From the NCBI GenBank assembly GCA_014055465.1, contig WIAF01000006.1, forward strand, positions 62,001-126,000: 64,000 bases of DNA, given 5' to 3'. How positions within the stretch are numbered: the stretch's first letter is position 1; every line of letters begins with the position of its first letter. Below the pieces are notes generated by a model. It searched no databases, was not told the DNA's origin, and saw nothing but the letters and a program-made list of their open reading frames with translations. Below, in pieces: positions 9,766 through 19,761 of the stretch. This DNA comes from Nitrospira sp. CR1.1 (GTDB lineage Bacteria; Nitrospirota; Nitrospiria; Nitrospirales; Nitrospiraceae). Position numbers and translations under genes: made by a program.

Positions 9766-10654
9766 TGGATACCTCTACAGAAGAACGCGCGTGACGGGAA
9801 ATGGCTGACACGACAGTGGCCGTATCTTTCATCGCTCGAACGTCATGCACACGAATAATGTGGGCGCCTTTCAACACAGCCACCGCAATGGCTCCGGCAT
9901 TACCGAACTCCCGGTCGTGAACCGGTTGCCGGGTCAGATTCCCGATAAACTGTTTACGGGATACCCCGGCCAATACCGGATACCCCAATTTCGTGAACGC
10001 CTCGAACTCCGCAAGCATGTGAAGGTTATGCTCTTGGAGCTTACCAAAACCGAAGCCCGGGTCAAGGACGATTTGACTTGGCCGGATACCGCGAGCGAGG
10101 GCGTGCTGAGCCCGCTGCTGCAGAAATACCGTTACCTCTTCCACCACATTCCCATACCGTGGTGACTGTTGCATCGTCTGCGGCGTCCCCTGCATATGCA
10201 TCAACACCACTGCGACCCCGGTCTCGGCCACCAGCCCCGCCATCAACGGGTCTCCCTGTAAGGCGCTGATATCATTCACAATGACCGCGCCGGCCTGGAT
10301 AGCCATTCGGGCAACGACGGCCTTCGTCGTATCGACTGAAATGGGAAGAGAAACAGCCTCCCGCACTGCTTCCACGACGGGAATTAACCGCCGCAACTCC
10401 TCGCTCTCGGCGATCGGTTGTGCGCCTGGCCGCGAAGACTCGGCACCGATGTCGATGATATCGGCCCCTTGGGCCTGCATTTGCCTGGCATGATTCACCG
10501 CCTGTTCAATCGTAACGTAGGCCCCCCCATCGGAAAATGAGTCAGGGGTGACATTGAGGACACCCATGATGAGTGGATTCGATTCAATCGTAATCGTGCG
10601 GGGTCCAGCCGTGAGCACAACAGGATGTGCTGAGGATGGGTTTCCGATGGTCAA
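9758..10654 (-). CDS. folP: dihydropteroate synthase
   Basis: Condenses p-aminobenzoate with hydroxymethyl-dihydropterin pyrophosphate in folate synthesis; the target of sulfonamides. The 298-residue TIM-barrel enzyme carries the signature [15 protein letters not shown] (about 30-44), [11 protein letters not shown] (about 72), the VNDISA strand, and the C-terminal RVHDV near residue 280. ATG 10654 gives an N-terminus some residues longer than the minimal enzyme. The 3' end overlaps glmM, forming the operon folP-glmM-comEC. Confidence 0.95.
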   Translation of the reverse strand: MTIGNPSSAHPVVLTAGPRTITIESNPLIMGVLNVTPDSFSDGGAYVTIEQAVNHARQMQAQGADIIDIGAESSRPGAQPIAESEELRRLIPVVEAVREAVSLPISVDTTKAVVARMAIQAGAVIVNDISALQGDPLMAGLVAETGVAVVLMHMQGTPQTMQQSPRYGNVVEEVTVFLQQRAQHALARGIRPSQIVLDPGFGFGKLQEHNLHMLAEFEAFTKLGYPVLAGVSRKQFIGNLTRQPVHDREFGNAGAIAVAVLKGAHIIRVHDVRAMKDTATVVSAISRHARSSVEVSNA

Positions 10655-10788
10655 GGCAAGTCCTCGGGCAATCAGGATCTACACACTGAAATGACAGTGA
10701 GCCGATGACGGAAGGGACATGAGGAGCAACAACCGGCGAGGGTAGCAGGCTTTCCCAACCCCTGGCCCGGAACTCACAAGAGGAATCT

Positions 10789-10825
10789 GCTTCGCAGGAA
10801 GACCACCAAGGCGTCCCTGCGAAGC
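10789..10825. terminator. inverted repeat downstream of ftsH
   Basis: GCTTCGCAGG (10789-10798) and CCTGCGAAGC (10816-10825) are perfect 10 bp arms with a 17 nt loop, 15 bases past the ftsH stop. No clear T-run follows on the minus strand, so it may be a weak terminator or mRNA 3'-end stabiliser. The rest of the 185 bp gap to folP shows nothing else. Confidence 0.45.
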
Positions 10826-10839
10826 TGGTAGTCTACAAA

Positions 10840-12654
10840 TTAGGCAGGAACCGTCTGTGATGAGGATCCCTGAATGAGGATCTGATCAATCTCCAATGCG
10901 TCTAACACTTCTTTTTCCAGTAAGGCTTCGGCCAGCGCCTTCAGGCTGGTCATATTGTCGGTGAGGATTCGCTTCGCGCGTTCGTAGTTTTCCGTCACCA
11001 GACGCCTGACTTCATGGTCGATTTCCAGAGCAACCTGCTCGCTGAAATCGCGCTTTGACCCGATCTCCCGGCCGAGGAAAATTTCCTCTTCCTTCCGGCC
11101 GAAGGTCAGCGGACCCAGCTTTTCACTCATGCCCCATTCGCACACCATTTTCCTCGCGAGATCCGTCGCGCGCTCCAGATCATTGCCCGCTCCGGTCGTC
11201 ACATCATGCAACACTAACTCCTCCGCAACGCGCCCGCCCATGAGAATGGCGAGGTTGTTGTACAGGAAATCCTTCGAATAATTGTGGCGATCGTCGGTCG
11301 GAAGCTGCATCGTCACGCCGAGCGCCCGCCCGCGAGGAATAATCGTCACCTTATGCACCGGATCCGTTCCCGGTAGGAGTTTAGCCATCAGCGCATGGCC
11401 AGCTTCATGGTAGGCGGTGGTGCGTTTCTCTTCGTCGGTGAGCACCATGCTCTTCCGTTCCGCCCCCATCAACACTTTATCCTTCGCCATTTCGAAGTCG
11501 ATCAACTCGACCTCTTTCTTATTCAGCCGAGCCGCCCACAGCGCCGCTTCGTTGACGAGGTTTTCGAGGTCGGCACCCGAGAAGCCTGGCGTGCCTCGTG
11601 CAATTTTCTCCAGCTCCACATCCGTGGCCAAAGGAACCTTCTTGGTATGGACCTTCAGGATTTCCGACCGGCCACGCAAATCCGGGCGGTTCACGACGAC
11701 CTGACGGTCAAATCGACCCGGGCGTAGCAAGGCCGGATCCAGCACGTCAGGACGGTTCGTGGCGGCAATGAGAATGACGCCTTCCGTCGTGTCGAACCCG
11801 TCCATCTCCACCAATAATTGGTTGAGGGTTTGCTCACGCTCGTCATGACCTCCGCCAAGGCCTGCGCCACGCAAGCGACCGACCGCATCGATCTCATCGA
11901 TGAAAATAATACAGGGGGCGTGCTTCTTGCCTTGCTCAAACAGATCCCGCACCCGTGAAGCGCCCACGCCGACGAACATTTCGACGAAATCGGAACCGCT
12001 GATGCTGAAAAACGGCACTCCCGCCTCACCGGCAATGGCCTTGGCAAGAAGCGTCTTCCCCGTACCGGGAGGGCCGACGATGAGCACGCCCTTCGGGATA
12101 CGCCCGCCCAGTTTCTGGAATTTTCGCGGGTCCTTCAGGAACTCGATAATCTCAAGGACTTCTTCTTTGGCTTCTTCGATGCCGGCAACATCCGAGAACG
12201 TCACTTTCTTGCGCTCTTCGGTCAGCATGCGAGCGCGACTTTTCCCAAAGGATAAAGCCTTGTTGCCGCCGATTTGCATCTGGCGCATCAGGAAGAACCA
12301 GAGTCCGAGAAACAGAATGAAGGGGCCCCAGGTCACTAAGAAGGTGATGTACCACGGACTCTCGTCAGGAGGCCGAGCTTCAATCTGCACATCTTTCTCG
12401 CGCAAATGCTTCACCAATTCCGGATATTCAGCCGTATACGTCCGAATCCGGCTTTGGTCTTTCAGAATGGCGCTGATGTGATTGGCCTTGATCGTGACCT
12501 TCATGATCTCGCCCTTATCGAGCTTGGCCATGAAGTCGCTGAATATGACTTCATCTTCCGGCGCATGGGTCGGCACGCTAAACAAATTGAACAACAAAAT
12601 CATGAACAGGCCGACCACGACCCAGAATAATAAATTCTTTACACGTGAATTCAT
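10840..12654 (-). CDS. ftsH: ATP-dependent zinc metalloprotease FtsH
   Basis: Membrane-anchored AAA+ protease that degrades misfolded membrane proteins and short-lived regulators. With the start at ATG 12654 it has 604 residues: a first membrane helix (about 6-25), a periplasmic domain, a second helix (about 105-125), Walker A GPPGTGKT (194-201), Walker B with [10 protein letters not shown], the second region of homology with NRPDVLD, and the zinc site HEAGH (416-420). This start is chosen over an upstream one because GGAGAGG lies immediately before it and it gives the usual [15 protein letters not shown] start. It follows hpt and tilS on the same strand, a frequent arrangement (tilS-hpt-ftsH). 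Confidence 0.97.
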   Translation of the reverse strand: MNSRVKNLLFWVVVGLFMILLFNLFSVPTHAPEDEVIFSDFMAKLDKGEIMKVTIKANHISAILKDQSRIRTYTAEYPELVKHLREKDVQIEARPPDESPWYITFLVTWGPFILFLGLWFFLMRQMQIGGNKALSFGKSRARMLTEERKKVTFSDVAGIEEAKEEVLEIIEFLKDPRKFQKLGGRIPKGVLIVGPPGTGKTLLAKAIAGEAGVPFFSISGSDFVEMFVGVGASRVRDLFEQGKKHAPCIIFIDEIDAVGRLRGAGLGGGHDEREQTLNQLLVEMDGFDTTEGVILIAATNRPDVLDPALLRPGRFDRQVVVNRPDLRGRSEILKVHTKKVPLATDVELEKIARGTPGFSGADLENLVNEAALWAARLNKKEVELIDFEMAKDKVLMGAERKSMVLTDEEKRTTAYHEAGHALMAKLLPGTDPVHKVTIIPRGRALGVTMQLPTDDRHNYSKDFLYNNLAILMGGRVAEELVLHDVTTGAGNDLERATDLARKMVCEWGMSEKLGPLTFGRKEEEIFLGREIGSKRDFSEQVALEIDHEVRRLVTENYERAKRILTDNMTSLKALAEALLEKEVLDALEIDQILIQGSSSQTVPA

Positions 12655-12741
12655 CCACCTCTCCTTTGAGGATATTAGGCAGACCAAAAATTAGCTAACC
12701 GTGCAGAATGTTACCATAGATTCCGCGGAGGGAACAACCTT

Positions 12742-13293
12742 TCATGCTGACTCCTGCTCCCCTTCCTCCCCTTGGTCGAGCGCCGCAAGGTACGGCAGAT
12801 TGCGGTACTCCTGCCGGTAATCAAGTCCATAGCCGACGACAAACTTATTGGGAATCTTAAACCCGACATACTCGAGATCCACCTCGACTTGTCGCCGCTC
12901 CGGTTTGCTGAGCAACGTGCAGACCTTCAACGATCGAGGTTTTCGTCTCGACAAGGTCTTCATGAGATACTGCACCGTGAGCCCCGAATCGACAATGTCC
13001 TCCACGAGCAGGACATCCTTCCCCGCGATCGGTTCCGTCAGATCGGAAATCAACTTGACCTTGCCGGAGCTTTTCTTGCCAGCGCCATAACTGGTGACCA
13101 CGATAAACTCCACGCGCATCGGAATACGGATGGCCCGCGCCAGATCGGCATAAAAGGCATACGCTCCTTTGAGCACCCCTACCAGCACCAACTCTTTGCC
13201 AGCATAGTCGGACGCGATCTGCCGGCCGAGTTCACGGATTCGAGTCCGCATCTGTTCCTGTGTCACAATGGGGCGACCAAAAATGCGTTCCAT
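12742..13293 (-). CDS. hpt: hypoxanthine phosphoribosyltransferase
   Basis: Purine salvage enzyme making IMP (and GMP) from the base and PRPP. The 183-residue product shows VLVGVLKGAYAFYADL near 37-52, the PRPP loop VLLVEDIVDSGLT (about 93-105), and the base-binding IPNKFVVGYGLDY near the C-terminus. Its ATG lies just past the tilS stop with only a couple of bases between, implying translational coupling. The order tilS-hpt-ftsH is conserved in many bacteria. Confidence 0.95.
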   Translation of the reverse strand: MERIFGRPIVTQEQMRTRIRELGRQIASDYAGKELVLVGVLKGAYAFYADLARAIRIPMRVEFIVVTSYGAGKKSSGKVKLISDLTEPIAGKDVLLVEDIVDSGLTVQYLMKTLSRRKPRSLKVCTLLSKPERRQVEVDLEYVGFKIPNKFVVGYGLDYRQEYRNLPYLAALDQGEEGEQESA

Positions 13294-13295
13294 TC

Positions 13296-14777
13296 CTACA
13301 AGACTCCTTTCCGGCGCACGGGATGCGTGACACGAGCCAGAATAAATCGGGTCGTCGAAGCAGTCGCCGCGAATCGGGCATCGATCCGTTGCCCCACGAT
13401 CCAGGCGATGTTCTCTCGAGACAGCAGCAGTGGTATGTGTTCTCGCATAGACCGACCCAGTTTTGCATCTGTGAAGTAATCTTGCAATTTCTTTCGTCGA
13501 CCGCCCATCCCGACAGGAAAAAAATAATCACCCGGGCGCCACGATCGGACCGTCAATGGCAACAACAGTCGCCCAGCATCCAAAATCGCAACGGTCGAAG
13601 AAGGCTTTTCCAGCAGCGCCAGCCCCCGTTTGCGCGTGACCACATGGATGCGAATCAAGGCCCCTGTCGGCGGCCATGGTACAGTGCACGGCAAAGTGGA
13701 CCACGTGACAGCAGGGGCAGATATCATAGATGCCGGCTGAGGGTCAGCCTCTGTCCGCGGGTGAGACGTGTCCGTCGTGATCCGTACTTGTCGCTGTTCG
13801 GACGTCATCACTAGAGAGCCTACCTTCCACACACCGCCTGAGCGCCTGCTGGCCAGGGAGGCTACCATCGAGAGCACCACATCGCCACGCAGTCCGGCGG
13901 CCGATGACGAGAGGGCCTGCACCGCCTGTCTCAGCATACGGCGCTGCAAGGCCACCGGCTGTTTCAGCAAGGCCGCCCGATCAAGGTTGATCGTTGTCGA
14001 GTCCCGACTCTGCGTCGCCCGCGCCAGACGCCGCGCTGCCAACCGGTCCAATAGCCGGTCGTCTTCGCGCACAATGTCAGCCTGTCGTGCCAGCAGCCGG
14101 ACCGTTGCAGGGGCCAGGGACTCCATCACGGGAAGCAGTTCATGCCGGACACGATTACGAAGATAGACGGATGTCGCGTTGCTGGAATCGGTCCGAAAGG
14201 ACAACCCCATCGTTTTCAGATACGACAGGATCTGGCCACGAGTGACAGTCAGGAGCGGGCGCACGAAGAGCTGCCCGCGGCTATGCGGCATGCCGGCCAG
14301 GCCGCGCAAACCGGCCCCGCGCAACAATCGCAATAGCACAGTTTCAGCCTGATCATCCGCCGTATGCCCAAGGGCGACACGATCCGCGCCGAGTTCGGCG
14401 CTGAGGTCACGGAACAGCCGGTAGCGCAACTCCCGGGCGCGCGCCTGCAATGAGCTCGAAAGACCCGCCTGGCGAGAGGAAATCTGGAGAGACCTGATGA
14501 GACAAGGAAGGTTGAGGCGGCGGCAGAGAGCGGCGACAAACGAGGCATCCCCGTCAGACTCCGCACTCCGTAATCCATAGTTACAATGGACGACCGTGAG
14601 TGAAAAATTCCAGGCCGGGGCGAGACGATGGAGAACGGAGAGCAAGGCCACAGAATCCGGCCCCCCGGAAACGGCCACCAGGATAGACTGTCCCGGTTGG
14701 AGTAACGCACGCGCGCGGAGAGCACGGACGACCTGGTGATGAAGCGGATGATGTCCTGCTGCGAGAGAACCTGCCAT
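13296..14777 (-). CDS. tilS: tRNA(Ile)-lysidine synthase
   Basis: Attaches lysine to C34 of the CAU-anticodon tRNA-Ile so that it reads AUA. The 493-residue protein has the N-type ATP pyrophosphatase loop VAVSGGPDSVALLS (about 34-47), the region HTADDQAETVLLRLLRGAG, and the C-terminal TilS domain with RSWRPGDYFFPVGMGGRRKK near 400-420. It is therefore the long form with both accessory domains. Its stop nearly abuts the hpt start, and its own start is 4 bp from the ribF stop. Confidence 0.93.
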   Translation of the reverse strand: MAGSLAAGHHPLHHQVVRALRARALLQPGQSILVAVSGGPDSVALLSVLHRLAPAWNFSLTVVHCNYGLRSAESDGDASFVAALCRRLNLPCLIRSLQISSRQAGLSSSLQARARELRYRLFRDLSAELGADRVALGHTADDQAETVLLRLLRGAGLRGLAGMPHSRGQLFVRPLLTVTRGQILSYLKTMGLSFRTDSSNATSVYLRNRVRHELLPVMESLAPATVRLLARQADIVREDDRLLDRLAARRLARATQSRDSTTINLDRAALLKQPVALQRRMLRQAVQALSSSAAGLRGDVVLSMVASLASRRSGGVWKVGSLVMTSEQRQVRITTDTSHPRTEADPQPASMISAPAVTWSTLPCTVPWPPTGALIRIHVVTRKRGLALLEKPSSTVAILDAGRLLLPLTVRSWRPGDYFFPVGMGGRRKKLQDYFTDAKLGRSMREHIPLLLSRENIAWIVGQRIDARFAATASTTRFILARVTHPVRRKGVL

Positions 14778-14780
14778 CGC

Positions 14781-15743
14781 TCATGACTGGGAATGGAGGG
14801 GTGAGACCGTCTCTACGGACGCCTCACGCAACTGCGCGCGGGCTCTATCCACGTCTAACTCAATCTGTCTGGTCAATGCCTCGGCAGAGGCGAACACCCG
14901 GTCCTCGCGAACAAATCCCAGCAACTCAACACGAATTGTTTCGCCATAGAGATCCAGCCGTTCGTCCAAGATAGAGACCTCAAGTAATCGTTCTCCGGCC
15001 TCAAAGGTAGGCCTGGTGCCGATGTAGGCGACCGAGTCCAAGGCACGCCCTCGCCACAGCACCCTCGCTGCGTACACGCCATCCGGCGGAATGACCCGTC
15101 CCTGAGGCAGTCGAAGATTGGCTGTCGGCCATCCGAGCTCCGTCCCGCGATGAGCGCCGGTGATTACCGTTCCTTCGATGCGATAGGGCCTCCCCAGAAA
15201 ACGAATGGCTTTGTGCAGATCACCCGCTTGAATCATCTGGCGAATCCGTGTCGAGCTCACCACCTCGCCGTCGATCGTCACGGGCGGCGTCGGATGAACT
15301 CGAAACCCGAGCTGCGCCCCAAGCTCAAGCAGATCCGCAATACGACCGACCCGCCCCTTCCCGAAGGCAAAATGCTCTCCGACGAACAGCTCCCGCGTCC
15401 CGATTCCGTCGCACAGCACCTGTTTCGCAAACTGCGCGGGACTCAACCCGGCAAACGCGGGCGTGAATTCGAGAAACACCACTTCATCGATGCCGGCAGC
15501 CTCGAAGCGGGCCAGTTTTTCTTCCGGCGACGTCAGAAACATCAGATTGACCTGAGGAGCGAGAATCTTGACCGGATGCGGATCAAATGTGAGCACCAGG
15601 GCTGTGCCGGCCTCGCGCCGAGCAGTCGACACCACGAGATCCAACAGGGCTCGATGGCCGTGATGATGACCATCGAAATTACCGATGGTCACCACCGAAT
15701 AGGGCCGTGCGACGGATGGAGTGAGACCGCGCGAAACTTTCAT
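14781..15743 (-). CDS. ribF: bifunctional riboflavin kinase/FAD synthetase
   Basis: Makes FMN from riboflavin, then FAD. With ATG 15743 it has 320 residues. The N-terminal adenylyltransferase domain begins with [10 protein letters not shown] (21-30), a variant of GNFDGVHxGH. The C-terminal kinase domain contains [11 protein letters not shown], with the PTAN motif. I choose this start, not one further upstream, because the extra N-terminus has no family match and because this ATG overlaps the hemB stop as ATGA, a typical coupling junction. It sits between hemB and tilS on the same strand. Confidence 0.94.
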   Translation of the reverse strand: MKVSRGLTPSVARPYSVVTIGNFDGHHHGHRALLDLVVSTARREAGTALVLTFDPHPVKILAPQVNLMFLTSPEEKLARFEAAGIDEVVFLEFTPAFAGLSPAQFAKQVLCDGIGTRELFVGEHFAFGKGRVGRIADLLELGAQLGFRVHPTPPVTIDGEVVSSTRIRQMIQAGDLHKAIRFLGRPYRIEGTVITGAHRGTELGWPTANLRLPQGRVIPPDGVYAARVLWRGRALDSVAYIGTRPTFEAGERLLEVSILDERLDLYGETIRVELLGFVREDRVFASAEALTRQIELDVDRARAQLREASVETVSPLHSQS

Positions 15744-16723
15744 GCGTGTCGTGACTGAAGCACAGCGGCAGCTTCTTTGGCAAAATAGGTCAAGATGATC
15801 TCGGCGCCAGCGCGTTTGATCGATAGCAGCGACTCCATCATGGCTCGACGCTCGTCCAGCCATCCCGCCTGCGCAGCCGCTTTGATCATGCTGTATTCGC
15901 CGCTCACCTGATACGCGGCGATGGGCAAAAGCGTCCGCTCACGCGCCGCGCTGATGACATCCAGATAGGGCATGGCCGGCTTCACCATGATGATATCCGC
16001 GCCCTCTTCGACATCCAGGTCAATTTCCCGTAACGCCTCGCGCTTGTTGGCCGGATCCATTTGATACGACTGCCGGTCGCCAAACTGCGGGCTGGAATTG
16101 GCGGCATCGCGAAACGGGGCATAAAAGCAGGACGCGAATTTCGCGGCATACGCCATGATCGGGAGGTCGGCGAAACCGGCCCGGTCCAGTTCGTCACGGA
16201 TGGCGGCCACCCGTCCATCCATCATGTCTGACGGGGCGACCATATCGGCGCCCGCCTCCGCATGGGTCTTCGCCATGGCCGTTAGACAATCCAGCGTCTC
16301 GTCGTTGACGATGGTTCCGTCTCGCACGATGCCGCAATGTCCATGACTCGTGTACTCGTCGATGCAGACATCGGTAATCACGACCAACTCGGGAACCTGT
16401 TTCTTCACGGCGCGAATGGCGCGTTGCACGATTCCATCAGGGTCGAATCCCGAACTGCCCCGTTCGTCTTTCCGATCCGGAATGCCGAAGAGGATCACGG
16501 CAGGAATACCCACCGCCTTGACCTCCAGGGCTTCCTGAATCAGAAGATCAATGGAGAGACGAAATTGTCCCGGCATCGAGCTGATCGGTTCGCGCCGTCC
16601 CTGTCCTTCCGTGACAAACACCGGATAGATGAAGTCGTTCGGGGTCAGGCTCGTTTCCCGAACCATTCGCCGAAGCGGCTCCGTTTCCCGCATTCGACGC
16701 ATGCGCTGCACCGGAAAGGCCAT
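15740..16723 (-). CDS. hemB: delta-aminolevulinic acid dehydratase (porphobilinogen synthase)
   Basis: Condenses two 5-aminolevulinate molecules to porphobilinogen. The 327-residue protein has both active-site lysines (Lys195 in YAAKFASCF and Lys248 in [12 protein letters not shown]). In the metal-site segment [14 protein letters not shown] the first and third positions are cysteine (Cys120, Cys130), but the middle one is aspartate (Asp122). This is intermediate between the zinc (CxC...C) and magnesium (AxD...D) types. It belongs to the tetrapyrrole cluster that runs back to hemA and is coupled by overlap to ribF. Confidence 0.96.
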   Translation of the reverse strand: MAFPVQRMRRMRETEPLRRMVRETSLTPNDFIYPVFVTEGQGRREPISSMPGQFRLSIDLLIQEALEVKAVGIPAVILFGIPDRKDERGSSGFDPDGIVQRAIRAVKKQVPELVVITDVCIDEYTSHGHCGIVRDGTIVNDETLDCLTAMAKTHAEAGADMVAPSDMMDGRVAAIRDELDRAGFADLPIMAYAAKFASCFYAPFRDAANSSPQFGDRQSYQMDPANKREALREIDLDVEEGADIIMVKPAMPYLDVISAARERTLLPIAAYQVSGEYSMIKAAAQAGWLDERRAMMESLLSIKRAGAEIILTYFAKEAAAVLQSRHA

Positions 16724-16727
16724 GCGC

Positions 16728-17120
16728 TTACTTCCTCGGCAAGTTGGTGAGAAACACCACCAAATCGCGGACTGAAATCATGCCGACCAGTTGCCCGTCC
16801 TTCGTCACCCCGAGATGGCGAAGATGCGTTTGGGCCATCAGGTCATTGGCGTCCAACAGCGTCTTATGTTCCTCGATCGTGACGAGCGGCGCGGACATGA
16901 TCTGTTCAACCGTCGTCTTGGTCATATCGGCCCCGGTCGCCACGACCCTCCGAACCATATCCGTGTCCGTAATAATGCCGATGACATCCTTGCCGTTGGT
17001 GACAAACAGACTGCCGATGTTGCGATCCCGCATGACGCGGCCAGCAGTGCGCACATCCACATCACGCTCCACGGTGATGAACTTATCTTTCGGAACCATG
17101 AATGACTTGACTGGAACCAT
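16728..17120 (-). CDS. two-CBS-domain protein
   Basis: A 130-residue stand-alone pair of CBS domains, a Bateman module that usually binds adenine nucleotides or S-adenosylmethionine and regulates a partner. The first CBS domain spans about 7-60 ([16 protein letters not shown]) and the second about 70-128 ([22 protein letters not shown]). There is no enzymatic domain. It sits in the heme cluster between cobA-hemD and hemB, 4 bp from hemB, so it may be a regulatory subunit for that pathway. It is paralogous to the protein at 40423-40857. Confidence 0.85.
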   Translation of the reverse strand: MVPVKSFMVPKDKFITVERDVDVRTAGRVMRDRNIGSLFVTNGKDVIGIITDTDMVRRVVATGADMTKTTVEQIMSAPLVTIEEHKTLLDANDLMAQTHLRHLGVTKDGQLVGMISVRDLVVFLTNLPRK

Positions 17121-17174
17121 GCCACCTCCTCCTCTCTATTAAGGACCACCTTCTTGCCGATCAACTCCACACGA

Positions 17175-18749
17175 TCATCGATTCGCCGCCGACGCGGGCC
17201 GGCGGTCGAGCTGATGCTCAACATGCCGGACAATGGCTTCCGCCAGCGCAGGAATGGTATTCTCCGCCGCCATGACGTGAACCGTCAGACCGGCTTCCCG
17301 GGCGGTCCCCGCCGTGATGGGGCCGATGCAGGCGACCGTCGTCTTCCCGACCAGTCGCAACAATTCATCCTTCGAGGAAAACAACCCCGCAAAGTTTCGC
17401 ACCGTCGATGAACTGGTAAACGAAATCACATCAATCTCACCGGCCTCGAGCTGCCCGGCAAGGCGATCCAGCGCCACAGCAGGAGAAATGGTGCGATAGA
17501 CCGGCACCACATCGACGTCCGCTCCCTGCGCGCGCAACTGCTCCGGAAGCAGTTCCCGAGCCACCAACGCACGGGGAATCAGCACTTTCGCTCCGCGGAG
17601 CTGCCGCCCGGCCAATGACTCAAGAATGCCCTCGGCCTGAAATTGTTCCGGAATGATATCTGCGCGCAAGCCATACGCGGCCAGCGCCTCCGCGGTGCGT
17701 GGTCCGATACAGCAAATGGTGAGACCGGCCAAGGCGCGGACATCGCGCTGCGTCTCGAGCAAGCGAGTCATGAAGGGATCTACGCCGTTCACACTGGTGA
17801 AGATTAACCATTTGTAGCTAGACAGCCGCGCAAGAGCGGCATCCAGAGGGGCCCGGTCTTCAGCCGGCGCAATTTCGATGGTCGGGCATTCCACGGCCTC
17901 CCCGCCCTGAGCCTGGATCAAATCGGAAAATTCGGCGGCCTGGCGCTTCGGTCTCGTGACAAGAATCCGTTTACCGAACAACGGACGTTGCTCGAACCAG
18001 TTCAACTGCGCGCGCAAGCGTACGACTTCTCCCACCACGATCACGGTCGGTGGTTCCATCCGGGCCGCCGCCGCCTTCTCCACGATATCCTCTAAAGTGC
18101 CCACGACCGTCCGCTGCGACACACGCGTCCCCCAACGAATGACGGCCACAGGCGTCGTGCCCGCTTTCCCCTCGGCCCGGAGGCATTGCACAATCTTCGG
18201 CAAGTTGGTCATGCCCATGAGAAAGACCAACGTACCGTGCACGGTCGCCAAGCGAGTCCATTCGATACTGCTGTGCTCTTTCGCGGGATCTTCATGGCCA
18301 GTGATGAAGGTCACGGTCGATGCCAGCGTCCGATGCGTGACGGGAATACCCGCATAGGCGGGAGCCGCCACGGCTGCGGTCACACCCGGCACCACTTCGT
18401 AGTCCAACCCAGCGGCTGCCACGGCCTCCGCCTCTTCCCCACCCCGCCCGAACACGAACGGATCGCCGCCTTTCAGCCTCACCACACATTTTCCGGCCCG
18501 GGCATGGTCGATCAAGAGGCGATTGATCTCTGATTGATCACGATAGTGACCGCGACCCCGCCGGCCGACGTACAGTCGTTCAGCCGCTGGGGAGACGTGT
18601 TGCAACAGCGCTTCGTTCGCGAGGTAATCGTACAGGACGACATCGGCCTGCTCCAGACACTCCTTGCCGCGCAATGTCAGCAGCTTCGGATCACCGGGAC
18701 CGGCGCCGACCAAATAGACGGTTCCTTTGCGCGTCGTCACCACCATCAC
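17175..18749 (-). CDS. uroporphyrinogen-III C-methyltransferase / uroporphyrinogen-III synthase fusion
   Basis: A 524-residue fusion of CobA and HemD. The N-terminal half (about 1-250) is the SAM-dependent methylase that makes precorrin-2, with YLVGAGPGDPKLLTLRG, the GGDPFVFGRGGEEAEA loop and VVPGVTAA. The C-terminal half (about 255-515) is the synthase that cyclises hydroxymethylbilane, with LFGKRILVTRP and FTSSSTVRNF. The fusion links the steps that feed heme, siroheme and cobalamin at their branch point. It overlaps hemC by ATGA, so the two are translationally coupled. Domain order CobA-HemD is known in other phyla. Confidence 0.94.
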   Translation of the reverse strand: MMVVTTRKGTVYLVGAGPGDPKLLTLRGKECLEQADVVLYDYLANEALLQHVSPAAERLYVGRRGRGHYRDQSEINRLLIDHARAGKCVVRLKGGDPFVFGRGGEEAEAVAAAGLDYEVVPGVTAAVAAPAYAGIPVTHRTLASTVTFITGHEDPAKEHSSIEWTRLATVHGTLVFLMGMTNLPKIVQCLRAEGKAGTTPVAVIRWGTRVSQRTVVGTLEDIVEKAAAARMEPPTVIVVGEVVRLRAQLNWFEQRPLFGKRILVTRPKRQAAEFSDLIQAQGGEAVECPTIEIAPAEDRAPLDAALARLSSYKWLIFTSVNGVDPFMTRLLETQRDVRALAGLTICCIGPRTAEALAAYGLRADIIPEQFQAEGILESLAGRQLRGAKVLIPRALVARELLPEQLRAQGADVDVVPVYRTISPAVALDRLAGQLEAGEIDVISFTSSSTVRNFAGLFSSKDELLRLVGKTTVACIGPITAGTAREAGLTVHVMAAENTIPALAEAIVRHVEHQLDRRPASAANR

Positions 18750-19675
18750 GCTCGCCCGTAGATCTCCTTGAGAATCACATCGCCACCAGCCGACAACAAC
18801 CGTTCCGCAAGCGTGGTTCCAAGCCGGTGCGCGTCTGTGGCCAGGCCTTGAATGCGCTGCCGGATCATTCGCCGGCCGTCAACGCTGGCTACCAGGCCAT
18901 CCAGCGTCAGACTCTCGCCATCCAATTGAGCATGGGCGGCGATGGGAACCTGACACCCTCCTTCGAGCCGGTGCAGCAAGGCGCGCTCGGCTGTCACGGT
19001 GATACGGGTGGGGCGATCTTCGAAACGGGTGAGCACCTCGCGCACGACGTTGTCGTTGCGGCGCGCCTCGATGCCCAGCGCTCCCTGAGCGATGGCAGGC
19101 AGGCTGAGCTCCACCGGCAAGTATTCCGTGATTTCTGCATCCCACCCCAAGCGCCGCAAGCCTGCAGCAGCCAACACGATGGCATCAAATTGTCCCTCGC
19201 GTAATTTCCTCAAGCGAGTGTCCAAATTGCCGCGCAGCATCTCGATTACAAAATCGGGACGATGATGCAGCAACTGGGCTTGCCGCCGCAGGCTGCTGGT
19301 TCCGATGCGGGCTCCGGTCTTCAACTCATCCAATCGGCGGCCATCCCGCGTGATCAGCGCATCGCGCGCATCTTCACGAGGAGGCACGCAGAGAATATCC
19401 AGGCCATCCGGTAATGCCGTCGGGACATCCTTCATGCTGTGGACGGCCAGGTCAATCTCCCCGCTCAGGAGGGCATCCTCGATTTCTTTGACGAACAGCC
19501 CCTTGCCGCCGATTTTCGCCAGCGGCACATCGAGGATTTTGTCGCCGGAAGTTTGGATGCGCTTCAAGGTGACGGTGAGACCGGGGACCAGTTCCTGGAG
19601 GCGCGCTCGAACCCACTCACTCTGGTGCACAGCCAATTTACTGCCGCGTGTCCCGAGAATAAGCGCGCGACTCAT
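18746..19675 (-). CDS. hemC: hydroxymethylbilane synthase (porphobilinogen deaminase)
   Basis: Polymerises four porphobilinogens into hydroxymethylbilane using a covalent dipyrromethane cofactor. With ATG 19675 it has 309 residues: the start RALILGTRGSKLAVHQ, the substrate-binding DLAVHSMKDVP and GTSSLRRQAQL segments, and the cofactor-anchoring cysteine in LEGGCQVPIA (about Cys241). An in-frame ATG four codons upstream is possible. It lies 86 bp after hemA and overlaps cobA-hemD. Confidence 0.95.
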   Translation of the reverse strand: MSRALILGTRGSKLAVHQSEWVRARLQELVPGLTVTLKRIQTSGDKILDVPLAKIGGKGLFVKEIEDALLSGEIDLAVHSMKDVPTALPDGLDILCVPPREDARDALITRDGRRLDELKTGARIGTSSLRRQAQLLHHRPDFVIEMLRGNLDTRLRKLREGQFDAIVLAAAGLRRLGWDAEITEYLPVELSLPAIAQGALGIEARRNDNVVREVLTRFEDRPTRITVTAERALLHRLEGGCQVPIAAHAQLDGESLTLDGLVASVDGRRMIRQRIQGLATDAHRLGTTLAERLLSAGGDVILKEIYGRA

Positions 19676-19761
19676 CGCAACCCACAATCGAATCGGTCGG
19701 CCATGAATACGCAGTTGTCTGTGACGGATAATCTACTCATGGGAATCACCGGCGAGACGGA

